A stretch of 64,000 nucleotides of DNA from Citrobacter amalonaticus Y19 (GTDB taxonomy: Bacteria; Pseudomonadota; Gammaproteobacteria; Enterobacterales; Enterobacteriaceae): NCBI RefSeq assembly GCF_000981805.1, contig NZ_CP011132.1, positions 3,782,001-3,846,000 of the forward strand, given 5' to 3'. The position numbers and the translations under genes are program-made. The notes beneath the pieces were generated by a model that saw only the letters and a list, made by a program, of their open reading frames with translations, searched no databases and was not told the DNA's origin. Shown here piece by piece: positions 34,255 to 45,152 of this stretch; within the stretch, counting starts at the first letter, position 1, and each line of letters starts with the position of its first letter.

Positions 34255-35592
34255 TCACACCGCTTTGACTGCATCCGCGATGCGATGGGCAAACTCGGTC
34301 ACCTGCGCTTCATCTTCGCCTTCAACCATCACGCGAATTAACGGCTCAGTGCCCGATTTGCGCAACAGCACGCGCCCACGCGTTCCCAGCGCAGATTCCA
34401 CTTCCGCAGTCACCGCTTTCACCGTGTCATTTTCCAGCGGGTCGCCGCTGCCAGCGGTGTAACGCACGTTCACCAGAATCTGTGGGAACATTTTCATGCC
34501 ACTGCACAGATCGTGCAGGCTCATGTGATTACGCACCATCGCAGCCACCACCTGCAGACCAGCAACAATGCCGTCACCGGTCGTGGTTTTATCCAGCAGA
34601 ATGACGTGACCGGAGTTTTCCGCACCGATACGCCAGCCTTTCTCCTGCATTTTTTCCAGCACGTAGCGGTCACCCACTTTCGCGCGGGTAAACGGAATGC
34701 CGAGTTGCTTGAGCGCCAGTTCCAGCCCCATGTTGCTCATCAACGTTCCGACAGCACCACCGCGCAGTTGTCCCTGACGCAGCGCTTCACGGGCGATGAT
34801 ATACATGATCTGATCGCCATCGACTTTATTACCTTCATGGTCAACCATGATCACACGGTCACCGTCGCCATCCAGCGCGATACCCAGATCGGCTTTTTCC
34901 GCGATCACACGGGCCTGCAAGGCACGCACATCGGTAGCGCCGACTTCTTCGTTAATGTTCACGCCATTTGGCTCACAGCCAATAGTAATCACCTTCGCAC
35001 CCAGCTCACGTAACACGTTCGGCGCAATGTGGTAGGTTGCCCCGTTGGCGCAATCCACCACGATTGTTAATTCATTCAGGCTCAGCTCGTTCGGGAATGT
35101 GCCTTTGCAAAATTCAATGTAGCGACCCGCTGCATCGACAATACGGCTGGCTTTGCCAAGCTCCGCCGAGTCCACACAGGTGATCTCTTTTTCCATCTCG
35201 GCTTCAATGGCCTCTTCGACGGCATCAGGCAGTTTGGTCCCGTCGATGGAGAAGAATTTGATACCGTTGTCATAGAACGGGTTATGCGATGCGGAGATCA
35301 CAATCCCGGCTTCAGCGCGGAAGGTACGCGTCAGATAAGCGACCGCAGGAGTCGGCATTGGGCCCGTAAACGATGCGGACAACCCTGCCGCCGCCAGGCC
35401 CGCTTCAAGCGCTGACTCCAGCATGTAACCGGAAATACGGGTGTCTTTGCCGATAATGATTTTTCGCGAGCCGTGGCGCGCCAGCACCTTACCCGCCGCC
35501 CAGCCCAGCTTCAGCACAAAATCAGGCGTAATCGGCGCATCGCCCACGCGTCCACGGATCCCATCAGTTCCAAAATATTTACGGTTACTCAT
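34255..35592 (-). CDS. glmM: phosphoglucosamine mutase GlmM
   Basis: A 445-residue enzyme converting glucosamine-6-phosphate to glucosamine-1-phosphate on the UDP-GlcNAc route to peptidoglycan and LPS. The phosphorylated active serine is Ser102 in ISASHNPF. The metal loop DGDGDR and the phosphate-binding RKSGTEPLIRVM near the C-terminus are present. Its start overlaps the folP end by eight bases, so the pair is coupled, as in E. coli. Confidence 0.97.
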   Translation of the reverse strand: MSNRKYFGTDGIRGRVGDAPITPDFVLKLGWAAGKVLARHGSRKIIIGKDTRISGYMLESALEAGLAAAGLSASFTGPMPTPAVAYLTRTFRAEAGIVISASHNPFYDNGIKFFSIDGTKLPDAVEEAIEAEMEKEITCVDSAELGKASRIVDAAGRYIEFCKGTFPNELSLNELTIVVDCANGATYHIAPNVLRELGAKVITIGCEPNGVNINEEVGATDVRALQARVIAEKADLGIALDGDGDRVIMVDHEGNKVDGDQIMYIIAREALRQGQLRGGAVGTLMSNMGLELALKQLGIPFTRAKVGDRYVLEKMQEKGWRIGAENSGHVILLDKTTTGDGIVAGLQVVAAMVRNHMSLHDLCSGMKMFPQILVNVRYTAGSGDPLENDTVKAVTAEVESALGTRGRVLLRKSGTEPLIRVMVEGEDEAQVTEFAHRIADAVKAV

Positions 35593-36433
35593 AGCGTTTT
35601 TTTTCCTTTGCGGACAATGTGGCTTCCACCACACGCATCGCTTCTACGGTTTCTTTGACGTCATGGACACGAATGATCTGCGCCCCCTGCATAGCAGCAA
35701 TGACCGCACAGGCAAGGCTGCCGCTCAGACGCTCCGATGGCCCCACGTTGAGCAGTTGGCCCACCATCGATTTACGTGACATTCCCACCAGCAGCGGCAG
35801 GTTAAAATGGTGAAATTCAGCCAGTCGCGCCAGTAATGTATAGTTGTGGGAGAGATTTTTACCGAAACCGAATCCCGGGTCGAGCAACAATTTCTCTTTT
35901 GCGATGCCTGCCCTTTCACAACGTGCTATTTGCTCAATAAAGTAGCGATTCACATCCGAAAACACGTCCTCATATTTGGGCGCTTCCTGCATGGTCTTCG
36001 GCTGACCCTGCATGTGCATCAGGCAAACCGGCAAACCGGTTTCCGCAGCAGCTTCCAGTGCACCGGGTTCAGAGAGCGAGCGAATATCGTTAATGATGTG
36101 AGCGCCCACTCTTGCCGATTCGCGGATCACCTCAGGCTTTGAGGTATCGACAGAAATCCAGACTTCAAAACGCTGGGCAATTGCCTCAACGACCGGAATA
36201 ACACGCGCCAGTTCCTCTTCCACACTCACATCCGCCGCACCGGGGCGCGTAGACTCACCGCCGACATCAATGATGGTCGCGCCGGCATTAATCATCAGAT
36301 TGGCATGTTTCACGGCTTCAATTAGCGTGTTATGCGTTCCACCATCTGAGAAGGAGTCAGGTGTGACGTTAAGGATCCCCATCACATGAGGATGGCTGAG
36401 ATCCAGTGAGGTGCCCTGGGCATAGAGTTTCAT
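35585..36433 (-). CDS. folP: dihydropteroate synthase
   Basis: A 282-residue TIM-barrel enzyme joining p-aminobenzoate to the pterin pyrophosphate in folate synthesis; it is the sulfonamide target. Motifs are MGILNVTPDSFSDGG, IDVGGESTRPGA, NDIRS, DPGFGFGK and the C-terminal RVHDVKET. Sequence follows E. coli FolP; no sulfonamide-resistance insertion is seen near the pABA-binding loops. Fifteen upstream codons are open, but the conserved start is MKLYAQGTSL. It lies between ftsH and glmM. Confidence 0.97.
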   Translation of the reverse strand: MKLYAQGTSLDLSHPHVMGILNVTPDSFSDGGTHNTLIEAVKHANLMINAGATIIDVGGESTRPGAADVSVEEELARVIPVVEAIAQRFEVWISVDTSKPEVIRESARVGAHIINDIRSLSEPGALEAAAETGLPVCLMHMQGQPKTMQEAPKYEDVFSDVNRYFIEQIARCERAGIAKEKLLLDPGFGFGKNLSHNYTLLARLAEFHHFNLPLLVGMSRKSMVGQLLNVGPSERLSGSLACAVIAAMQGAQIIRVHDVKETVEAMRVVEATLSAKEKKRYE

Positions 36434-36459
36434 GGTGTTATCCCTGGTATGAATTGATA

Positions 36460-36494
36460 AGAAAAAACCCCGGAGCAAGCCCCAGGGTTTTCAA
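36460..36494 (-). terminator. terminator between ftsH and folP
   Basis: On the minus strand an imperfect GC-rich stem (AAACCCTGGGGC / GCTCCGGGGTTT) is followed by a T run. It is expected to end most ftsH transcripts. Confidence 0.7.
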
Positions 36495-36521
36495 TAAAAC
36501 ACAGTCATCAACAACGGTAAC

Positions 36522-38453
36522 TTATTTGTCGCCTAACTGCTCTGACATGGTATTACCTGGGTTCGGCGTGCGCGGTTCATCAACCGGGCGCGGCGCACGA
36601 GGTGTGCCATTGTTGTCAGAATTGTTAGAGCCCGGTTCTTCCCAGCCAGCAGGCGGGCGAACATCGCGGCGAGCCATCAGATCATCAATCTGCGGCGCAT
36701 CGATGGTCTCATATTTCATGAGCGCATCTTTCATGGCGTGCAGGATGTCCATGTTGTCATTCAGGAGCTGACGCGCACGATTGTAGTTACGTTCAATCAG
36801 TGCTTTCACTTCCTGGTCGATGATACGCGCGGTTTCATCGGACATATGTTTCGCTTTTGCCACGCTACGACCGAGGAAAACTTCACCCTCTTCTTCCGCA
36901 TACAGCAGCGGACCGAGTTTGTCGGAGAAGCCCCACTGGGTCACCATGTTACGCGCCAGGTTGGTTGCAACCTTGATATCGTTCGACGCACCAGTAGAAA
37001 CATGTTCAACACCGTAGATGATCTCTTCCGCCAGACGACCGCCGTACAGCGTGGAGATCTGGCTTTCCAGTTTCTGACGGCTGGCGCTGATCGCGTCGCC
37101 TTCAGGCAGGAAGAAGGTCACCCCCAGCGCACGTCCGCGCGGGATAATCGTCACTTTATGCACCGGATCGTGTTCCGGTACCAGGCGACCGATAATCGCA
37201 TGGCCTGCTTCGTGATAAGCGGTCGATTCTTTCTGCGCTTCCGTCATCACCATGGAGCGACGTTCCGCACCCATCATGATTTTGTCTTTCGCTTTTTCGA
37301 ACTCAACCATCGACACGACGCGCTTGTTGCCACGCGCGGCGAACAATGCCGCTTCGTTCACCAGGTTCGCCAGATCGGCACCAGAGAAGCCCGGCGTACC
37401 GCGGGCAATGATTGCCGCATCGACATCCGGCGCCAGCGGTACACGGCGCATATGCACTTTCAGGATCTGTTCACGACCACGCACATCCGGCAAGCCGACC
37501 ACAACCTGACGGTCGAAACGGCCTGGACGCAGTAGCGCAGGGTCAAGAACGTCCGGACGGTTAGTTGCCGCGATAACGATAATACCTTCGTTACCTTCAA
37601 AACCATCCATCTCAACCAGCATCTGGTTCAGGGTCTGTTCACGTTCATCGTGACCACCACCCAGACCGGCGCCACGCTGGCGACCTACGGCATCGATTTC
37701 ATCGATGAAGATAATGCACGGTGCTGCTTTCTTGGCCTGTTCGAACATATCACGCACACGAGATGCACCGACACCGACGAACATTTCCACGAAGTCAGAA
37801 CCTGAAATCGTAAAGAATGGAACCTTTGCTTCACCTGCAATGGCTTTCGCCAGCAAGGTTTTACCGGTACCCGGAGGACCGACCATCAGGACGCCTTTCG
37901 GGATTTTACCGCCCAGTTTCTGGAAGCGGCTCGGCTCGCGCAGGTATTCAACCAGTTCCGCCACTTCTTCTTTTGCTTCGTCACAGCCTGCAACGTCGGC
38001 AAAAGTGGTTTTGATCTGATCTTCCGTCAGCATGCGCGCTTTGCTCTTACCGAACGACATGGCACCTTTGCCACCGCCGCCCTGCATCTGACGCATAAAG
38101 AAGATCCAGACGCCGATCAACAGCAGCATCGGGAACCAGGAAATGAAGATGGAAGCCAGCAGGCTCGGTTCTTCTGGTGGTTCACCAACAACCTTGACGT
38201 TCTTAGTCAGCAGGTTATCAAGCAGCTTCGGATCGTTTACCGGAATGTAAGTCGTGTAACGGTTACTATCTTTCTTGGTAACGTTGATCTCACGTCCGTT
38301 GATACGTGCTTCACGAACCTGGTCGTTGTTGACCTCTTGCAGGAAGGTAGAGTAATCCACCTTACGGCCATTAGACTCGCTGGGCCCAAAGCTCTGGAAT
38401 ACTGACATCAGCACAACGGCAATGACCAGCCAGAGTATTAGGTTTTTCGCCAT
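36522..38453 (-). CDS. ftsH: ATP-dependent zinc metalloprotease FtsH
   Basis: A 643-residue membrane-anchored AAA+ protease that degrades LpxC, sigma-32, SecY and other proteins. Two transmembrane helices flank a periplasmic domain (about 5-20 and 98-118). Walker A GPPGTGKT, Walker B IIFIDEID, the second region of homology and the zinc site HEAGH follow. The ATG of MAKNLILWL is used; a TTG three codons upstream is the alternative. It lies 99 bases after rlmE and is co-transcribed with it in E. coli. Confidence 0.97.
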   Translation of the reverse strand: MAKNLILWLVIAVVLMSVFQSFGPSESNGRKVDYSTFLQEVNNDQVREARINGREINVTKKDSNRYTTYIPVNDPKLLDNLLTKNVKVVGEPPEEPSLLASIFISWFPMLLLIGVWIFFMRQMQGGGGKGAMSFGKSKARMLTEDQIKTTFADVAGCDEAKEEVAELVEYLREPSRFQKLGGKIPKGVLMVGPPGTGKTLLAKAIAGEAKVPFFTISGSDFVEMFVGVGASRVRDMFEQAKKAAPCIIFIDEIDAVGRQRGAGLGGGHDEREQTLNQMLVEMDGFEGNEGIIVIAATNRPDVLDPALLRPGRFDRQVVVGLPDVRGREQILKVHMRRVPLAPDVDAAIIARGTPGFSGADLANLVNEAALFAARGNKRVVSMVEFEKAKDKIMMGAERRSMVMTEAQKESTAYHEAGHAIIGRLVPEHDPVHKVTIIPRGRALGVTFFLPEGDAISASRQKLESQISTLYGGRLAEEIIYGVEHVSTGASNDIKVATNLARNMVTQWGFSDKLGPLLYAEEEGEVFLGRSVAKAKHMSDETARIIDQEVKALIERNYNRARQLLNDNMDILHAMKDALMKYETIDAPQIDDLMARRDVRPPAGWEEPGSNNSDNNGTPRAPRPVDEPRTPNPGNTMSEQLGDK

Positions 38454-38552
38454 GTCACTCAAGGGATTAACCTCTTATTACAACTGTGTTAAAAACAGCG
38501 TCAGGATACTCTATATCCAGCGTCTTTCAAACTTTCGTCTGAAATCGACCAG

Positions 38553-39182
38553 TTATGGTTTACGCCCGGTCGCTACAATATACACTTCACGCGAACGTGC
38601 GCGAGAAGAGTCCGGCTTACGAACTTTCACCTTCGTAAACAGGGAGCGAATTTCCCTTAGATACTCATCGAAACCTTCGCCCTGGAACACCTTCACTACA
38701 AAACTGCCACCCGGCGCTAGCACATCACGACACATTTCTAACGCCAGTTCCACCAGATACATGGCACGGGGGATATCCACCGCCGGTGTTCCGCTCATGT
38801 TTGGTGCCATATCGGACATGACAACCTGAACTTTACTGTCACCCACGCGTTCCAGCAGCGCCTTCATGACAAGTTCATCACGAAAGTCGCCCTGAAGAAA
38901 GTCCACACCAACGATAGGATCCATAGGTAAAAGATCGCAAGCGATGATACGGCCTTTACCGCCAATCTGCGAGACCACATACTGTGACCAGCCTCCTGGC
39001 GCAGCACCGAGATCGACTACCGTCATCCCCGGCTTAAAAAGTTTGTCACTTTGCTGTATTTCATCAAGTTTAAACCAGGCACGGGAACGCAACCCCTTTT
39101 TCTGTGCCTCTTGAACATATTTATCGCTAAAGTGTTCCTGAAGCCAGCGACTCGAGCTGGCAGAACGCTTCTTACCTGTCAT
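38553..39182 (-). CDS. rlmE: 23S rRNA 2'-O-ribose U2552 methyltransferase RlmE (FtsJ)
   Basis: A 209-residue SAM-dependent enzyme that methylates U2552 in the A loop of 23S rRNA. The SAM motif VDLGAAPGGWSQYV and the later MSDMAPNMSGTP and SFVVKVFQGEG segments supply the K-D-K-E catalytic set. It is divergent from yhbY (126 bases apart) and upstream of ftsH, the conserved rlmE-ftsH heat-shock pair. Confidence 0.97.
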   Translation of the reverse strand: MTGKKRSASSSRWLQEHFSDKYVQEAQKKGLRSRAWFKLDEIQQSDKLFKPGMTVVDLGAAPGGWSQYVVSQIGGKGRIIACDLLPMDPIVGVDFLQGDFRDELVMKALLERVGDSKVQVVMSDMAPNMSGTPAVDIPRAMYLVELALEMCRDVLAPGGSFVVKVFQGEGFDEYLREIRSLFTKVKVRKPDSSRARSREVYIVATGRKP

Positions 39183-39308
39183 TTAACTTTCCCATCGGGG
39201 CAGAACATCGTTGCCGTATGGCGTAAATTTCCACGCACTATTTGGCGATATATGGGAGATGGCGGTAGAATGACCCGTTTTCAATCCCAACGTAAGCAAA
39301 AATATACG

Positions 39309-39602
39309 ATGAATCTGAGTACTAAACAAAAACAGCACCTGAAAGGTCTGGCACATCCGCTCAAGCCGGTCGTTATGCTTGGCAATAATGGTTTGACCGA
39401 AGGGGTACTGGCCGAGATTGAACAAGCGTTAGAGCACCATGAACTTATCAAGGTGAAAGTCGCGTCTGAAGATCGCGAAACAAAAACCTTGATCGTGGAC
39501 GCTATCGTGCGCGAAACCGGCGCCTGTAATGTACAGGTCATCGGTAAAATGCTGGTGCTTTATCGCCCGAGTAAAGAACGCAAAATCTCGCTGCCACGCT
39601 AA
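39309..39602 (+). CDS. yhbY: RNA-binding CRM-domain protein YhbY
   Basis: A 97-residue CRM-domain protein that associates with pre-50S particles. It begins MNLSTKQKQHLKGLAHPLKP and carries the GNNGLTEGVLAEIEQALEHHELIKVK core with its GxxG-type loop. The frame is open far upstream into rlmE, but the conserved start is this ATG. It is divergent from rlmE and convergent with greA, with a shared bidirectional terminator. Confidence 0.94.
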   Translation: MNLSTKQKQHLKGLAHPLKPVVMLGNNGLTEGVLAEIEQALEHHELIKVKVASEDRETKTLIVDAIVRETGACNVQVIGKMLVLYRPSKERKISLPR

Positions 39603-39689
39603 GAATATCCTAAAGTCGAACACAAAACCTGTGTAAAACGAGGGATTTCCCGCAGGCAGGAGAGCAAAATGCCACGCTCTCTTCGTTGA

Positions 39690-39714
39690 TAAAAGGCCGC
39701 TATGCGGCCTTTTT
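39690..39714 (+). terminator. bidirectional terminator between yhbY and greA
   Basis: AAAAGGCCGC / GCGGCCTTTTT with a short loop has A and T runs on opposite sides, so it can serve both convergent genes. Confidence 0.8.
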
Positions 39715-39747
39715 CCTTTCTTTACAATACATCAACATCTTGAGCAC

Positions 39748-40224
39748 TTACAGGTATTCTACCTTAGTGACTTCATATTCCACTTCGCCGCCTGGGGTTT
39801 TGATCACCACGACGTCATCCTGTTCTTTGCCAATCAGGCCACGTGCAATCGGCGAGTTGACGGAAATCAGGTTCTGTTTGAAGTCCGCTTCGTCATCACC
39901 CACGATACGCCAGGTCTGCTCTTCGTCGTTATCAAGGTTCAGAACGGTGACCGTCGCGCCAAAGACAACGCGACCGTTATTCGGCATTTTGGTGACATCG
40001 ATGACCTGCGCATTCGACAGTTTCGCTTCGATGTCTTTGATTCGACCTTCGCAGAAGCCCTGCTGTTCGCGCGCCGCGTGATATTCCGCATTCTCTTTCA
40101 GATCGCCATGCTCGCGCGCGTCGGCAATCGCGGCAATAATTTCAGGACGGCGCACAGATTTCAGAAAATCCAGCTCTTCGCGTAATTTTTCTGCACCACG
40201 TAAGGTCATCGGAATCGCTTGCAT
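39748..40224 (-). CDS. greA: transcription elongation factor GreA
   Basis: A 158-residue factor that rescues backtracked RNA polymerase by stimulating transcript cleavage. The N-terminal coiled coil (LRGAEKLREELDFLKSVRRP) carries the acidic tip near DAREHGDLKENAEYHAAREQ. The C-terminal FKBP-like domain ends YEVTKVEYL. Length equals E. coli GreA. In E. coli the leader yields the GraL sRNA by premature termination. GC-rich inverted repeats at about 40250-40310 occur here but were not resolved into that RNA. Confidence 0.97.
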   Translation of the reverse strand: MQAIPMTLRGAEKLREELDFLKSVRRPEIIAAIADAREHGDLKENAEYHAAREQQGFCEGRIKDIEAKLSNAQVIDVTKMPNNGRVVFGATVTVLNLDNDEEQTWRIVGDDEADFKQNLISVNSPIARGLIGKEQDDVVVIKTPGGEVEYEVTKVEYL

Positions 40225-40470
40225 TTGTTATACCTCTTGAACATTCCTGTAGGGGGCGATCGCTCCGCCCCGGCTGTTAAGCCTGTCCCGGTATGGCGTC
40301 ATACCCGGACCAGAAGCAAAAAAATACCGACCCGGACGCAAGGTCCAGGTCAGCTACAATTCTTAATTTGATGACCATTTTACCCTGGAGTTCCCTATGG
40401 GTCATCGTTTACTTTGCAGGGCATTGCGCCGTAGTATGACGGCTTGTTTCCAGGTTGTTAGCGCGAGATT

Positions 40471-41904
40471 ATGCGATTTTCCAGATTTATCATCGGATTG
40501 ACTACCAGCGTAGCGTTCAGCGTCCAGGCCGCGAACGTTGACGAGTACATCAACCAGCTCCCTGCCGGAGCCAACCTTGCCCTCATGGTCCAGAAGGTCG
40601 GCGCCCCGACTCCCGCGATTGATTATCATAGTCAGCAAATGGCGCTTCCTGCCAGTACGCAGAAAGTGATTACCGCGCTGGCGGCCCTAATTCAACTTGG
40701 CCCGGACTTCCGCTTTACCACCACGCTGGAGACCAAAGGCAGCGTTGATGCGGGTGTTCTGAAAGGTGACTTAGTCGCGCGATTCGGCGCCGATCCGACG
40801 CTAAAACGCCAGGATATTCGGAATATGGTAGCGAACCTGAAAAAATCAGGCGTTACGCAAATTACCGGAAACGTCCTGATTGATACCTCTGTTTTTGCCA
40901 GCCACGATAAAGCGCCAGGGTGGCCCTGGAACGACATGACCCAGTGCTTCAGCGCGCCGCCTGCGGCCGCGATTGTCGACAGGAACTGCTTCTCAATTTC
41001 GCTCTACAGCGCGCAAAAAGCGAACGATTTGGCCTATATTCGCGTGGCGTCTTACTACCCGGTCACCATGTTCAGCCAGGTTCGCACCCTCGCACGCGGC
41101 TCGGCAGAGGCGCAATATTGCGAGCTGGACGTGGTTCCGGGCGATTTAAACCGCTTCACGTTGACCGGTTGTCTGCCGCAGCGTGCCGACCCTCTCCCGC
41201 TGGCGTTTGCCATTCAGGACGGTGCAAGTTATGCCGGGGCGATCCTGAAAGATGAGTTAAAACAAGCCGGCATCAGCTACAGCGGGACATTATTGCGCCA
41301 GACGCAGGTCAATGAGCCGGGCACTGTAGTAGCAAGCAAGCAGTCTGCACCGCTGCACGATCTGCTTAAGATTATGCTGAAAAAGTCGGACAACATGATT
41401 GCCGATACCGTCTTCCGGATGATTGGCCACGCGCGGTTTAATGTGCCGGGAACGTGGCGCGCGGGCTCCGATGCCGTGCGGCAGATCCTGCGCCAGCAGG
41501 CGGGAGTGGATATTGGCAACACGATTATCGCCGACGGCTCCGGTCTGTCACGCCATAACCTGATTGCCCCTGCCACCATGATGCAGGTGCTGCAATACAT
41601 TGCGCAGCACGACAACGAACTGAACTTCATCTCAATGCTCCCGCTGGCGGGCTATGACGGCTCTCTGCAGTACCGTGCGGGCCTGCATCAGGCAGGCGTC
41701 GACGGTAAGGTCTCGGCGAAGACGGGGTCGTTACAGGGCGTATACAACCTGGCGGGCTTTATTACCACCGCAAGCGGGCAGCGAATGGCGTTTGTCCAAT
41801 ATCTGTCGGGTTATGCGGTAGAACCTGCCGATCAACGTAACCGTCGCATTCCGCTGGTTCGCTTTGAAAGCCGGTTGTACAAAGATATTTATCAGAATAA
41901 CTGA
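40471..41904 (+). CDS. dacB: D-alanyl-D-alanine carboxypeptidase/endopeptidase PBP4
   Basis: A 477-residue periplasmic penicillin-binding protein of class C type 4, which trims and cleaves D,D-peptide cross-links. A signal peptide is cleaved after SVQA (residue 20). The active serine is Ser62 in ASTQK (SxxK), followed by the SDN motif in LKKSDNMI and the KTG motif in SAKTGSLQG. The large insertion between SxxK and SDN is typical of PBP4. It is divergent from greA and convergent with obgE. Confidence 0.96.
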   Translation: MRFSRFIIGLTTSVAFSVQAANVDEYINQLPAGANLALMVQKVGAPTPAIDYHSQQMALPASTQKVITALAALIQLGPDFRFTTTLETKGSVDAGVLKGDLVARFGADPTLKRQDIRNMVANLKKSGVTQITGNVLIDTSVFASHDKAPGWPWNDMTQCFSAPPAAAIVDRNCFSISLYSAQKANDLAYIRVASYYPVTMFSQVRTLARGSAEAQYCELDVVPGDLNRFTLTGCLPQRADPLPLAFAIQDGASYAGAILKDELKQAGISYSGTLLRQTQVNEPGTVVASKQSAPLHDLLKIMLKKSDNMIADTVFRMIGHARFNVPGTWRAGSDAVRQILRQQAGVDIGNTIIADGSGLSRHNLIAPATMMQVLQYIAQHDNELNFISMLPLAGYDGSLQYRAGLHQAGVDGKVSAKTGSLQGVYNLAGFITTASGQRMAFVQYLSGYAVEPADQRNRRIPLVRFESRLYKDIYQNN

Positions 41905-41911
41905 GTGGTTT

Positions 41912-41950
41912 TTGCCGGATGACGGCGCTGTTGCGCCTTATCCGGTCTAC
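41912..41950. repeat. REP element between dacB and obgE
   Basis: A single palindromic unit begins TTGCCGGATGACGGCGC and returns as GCGCCTTATCCGG, the usual enterobacterial REP form. It lies 8 bases after the dacB stop. Confidence 0.75.
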
Positions 41951-41962
41951 GACCAGGACGCA

Positions 41963-41990
41963 AAACGGGCCGCTGATGCGGCCCGTTCTT
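41963..41990 (-). terminator. bidirectional terminator between dacB and obgE
   Basis: AACGGGCCGC / GCGGCCCGTT with a 4-base loop is followed by T-rich bases on both strands, in the convergent gap. Confidence 0.75.
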
Positions 41991-42005
41991 ATGTGACAAT
42001 GCGAA

Positions 42006-43211
<1,206 letters not shown>

Positions 43212-44177
43212 TCATTCGCCTGAGCGGGGCTGCGATACCACCGATTCATGCTTACGTAATCCGCCCCAAATACGATGACCAATGGCGGAGTACATCGCGC
43301 CCGCAACCACGACAAACGCACCGAGATAACCTAGAAGGTTTAACATCGGTCTGGCGAAGAAATCGGGCCAGGCCATAGATAAAAGATCTGAAAATAACAG
43401 CGTAAACAGCGGCGTGAGCGTGATTAATGCGCTCACCTGCGCTGCCTGCCAACGCGCCATCGCTTCCGCCAGGGCGCCATATCCTACCAGCGTATTCAGC
43501 CCACAGAAAATCAAACAGGCAAGCTGCCAGTCATTGAGCTGAGCTATCACGCCGGGCTTCGCCAGCGGCAATAGCGCTATCGTACATAAAGTGTACAGTA
43601 AAAACAGGATCTGCGGTGATGCCAGACGCCGCAATAACACCTTTTGCGCGACGCCATAACTGACCCAGACCATCGCCGCCCCGACGCCAAAAATGACACC
43701 CCAGGTGTAATCGGTCAGTTTGGTAAAAATTTCGATTAGACTGGAGTTGAAAAACATCACCAGCCCGCTCAACAGCATTATTGCGCCAACAATCTGCGTA
43801 CCGCGCATTTTCTCTTTAAGGATAAATACGCTAGCAACCATCATACCCACAGGCGACAGTTGACCGATCACCTGCGAAGCCGTCGGGCTTAAATACTGCA
43901 GGGAAGAGCTGAACAGGATGAAGTTCCCAAAGAGTCCAGCGGTGGCAATCGCCAACAGGATCAGCCAGCGCGACTTACGAAAAATTCGCAGCGGCGGAAG
44001 CTTACGCTTCGCAGCCAGAATCGCCCCGAGACCAACACTGGCGATTAAAAAACGGTAAAACACGATGGTAGGAGGTTCCATCACCTCCAGCACCTGCTTC
44101 ATAGCAATTGGCAAAGCCCCCCAACACACTGCGGTTGTGAGCGCCAAAAGAATACCAATGCCAGCCTGCTGCTTCAT
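43212..44177 (-). CDS. yhbE: EamA/DMT-family inner-membrane transporter YhbE
   Basis: A 321-residue drug/metabolite-superfamily protein with ten hydrophobic helices in two EamA repeats (first near GILLALTTAVCWGALPIAMK, second near YTWGVIFGVGAAMVWVSYG). Substrate is unknown. It lies between rpmA and obgE in the same operon, in the position of E. coli yhbE and of the same length. A terminator-like hairpin before it probably reduces its expression relative to the ribosomal genes. Confidence 0.93.
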   Translation of the reverse strand: MKQQAGIGILLALTTAVCWGALPIAMKQVLEVMEPPTIVFYRFLIASVGLGAILAAKRKLPPLRIFRKSRWLILLAIATAGLFGNFILFSSSLQYLSPTASQVIGQLSPVGMMVASVFILKEKMRGTQIVGAIMLLSGLVMFFNSSLIEIFTKLTDYTWGVIFGVGAAMVWVSYGVAQKVLLRRLASPQILFLLYTLCTIALLPLAKPGVIAQLNDWQLACLIFCGLNTLVGYGALAEAMARWQAAQVSALITLTPLFTLLFSDLLSMAWPDFFARPMLNLLGYLGAFVVVAGAMYSAIGHRIWGGLRKHESVVSQPRSGE

Positions 44178-44251
44178 GCCCGTTTTCCCTGCAAGGGCTC
44201 GTTATCCGGTGCAAAACGGTTTCACGAGCATATTTACCGGTCGTCGAATGT

Positions 44252-44282
44252 AAAAAGCCCCGCAACAGGGTGCGGGGCTTTT
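44252..44282 (-). terminator. hairpin between rpmA and yhbE
   Basis: On the minus strand AAAAGCCCCGCA / TGCGGGGCTTTTTA forms a strong stem with a T run, 25 bases after rpmA. It probably acts as a partial terminator, since yhbE and obgE follow. Confidence 0.75.
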
Positions 44283-44306
44283 ATCCGTTACCGGACCACG
44301 AAAAAC

Positions 44307-44564
44307 TTACTCAGCAACGATGCTGATGTATTTACGGTTGTTCGGGCCTTTAACTTCAAATTTCACTTTACCGTCTGCTTTAGCAAACAGAGTGTGGTCA
44401 CGACCGCAACCTACGTTGGTACCTGCGTGGAACTTGGTGCCACGTTGACGAACGATGATGCTACCCGCCAGAACAGATTCGCCACCGAAACGCTTAACGC
44501 CCAGGCGTTTAGCTTCTGAATCGCGACCGTTACGAGTTGAGCCGCCAGCCTTTTTATGTGCCAT
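44307..44564 (-). CDS. rpmA: 50S ribosomal protein L27
   Basis: An 85-residue protein whose flexible N-terminus (MAHKKAGGSTRNGRDSEAKR) reaches the peptidyl transferase centre. The core has GSIIVRQRGTKFHAGTNVGC and ends RKYISIVAE. Length equals E. coli L27. It lies 19 bases after rplU, the universally conserved L21-L27 pair. Confidence 0.98.
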   Translation of the reverse strand: MAHKKAGGSTRNGRDSEAKRLGVKRFGGESVLAGSIIVRQRGTKFHAGTNVGCGRDHTLFAKADGKVKFEVKGPNNRKYISIVAE

Positions 44565-44583
44565 TTAAATCTCTCCTCAGGTC

Positions 44584-44895
44584 TTAGGCGCTGATGCCAG
44601 TAATTTTCACATCAGTGAACCACTGACGATGGCCCTGCTGCTTACGATAGTGTTTACGACGACGAAACTTAACGATTTTAACTTTCTCGCCACGACCGTG
44701 AGCAACAACTTCAGCTTTGATTACGCCGCCATCAACGAAAGGAACGCCGATTTTGACTTCTTCACCGTTTGCGATCATCAGAACTTCAGCGAATTCAATA
44801 GATTCGCCAGTTGCGATGTCCAGCTTTTCCAGGCGAACGGTCTGACCTTCGCTTACTCGGTGTTGTTTACCACCACTTTGGAAAACCGCGTACAT
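44584..44895 (-). CDS. rplU: 50S ribosomal protein L21
   Basis: A 103-residue protein that binds 23S rRNA (MYAVFQSGGKQHRVSEGQ, KIVKFRRRKHYRKQQGHRQ). The family start is the Met of MYAVF; eight upstream codons are unsupported. It is the first gene of rplU-rpmA-yhbE-obgE and divergent from ispB, with 257 bases between them. Confidence 0.98.
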   Translation of the reverse strand: MYAVFQSGGKQHRVSEGQTVRLEKLDIATGESIEFAEVLMIANGEEVKIGVPFVDGGVIKAEVVAHGRGEKVKIVKFRRRKHYRKQQGHRQWFTDVKITGISA

Positions 44896-45152
44896 AAAAA
44901 ACTCCGCTTCCGCGCACAACTTTCAATGATTCAGAGTGCGCTATAAATATTCACAATAGGGCGCGAATATTACGCAAAACGTGAGCCTTTGACAAGTGCT
45001 ACAGTCAATACATGAAGAAAAAAAACACAACGTGTATGGTAACGTTTATCTGCGGCGTTTTTTCAGTACAATCAGCATATATTTCTAACCCTAAACCCTA
45101 AGTTACCTTGCCGCATGATGAGGTAAACGGGGCGAAAAGCCCGGCTTTTGCG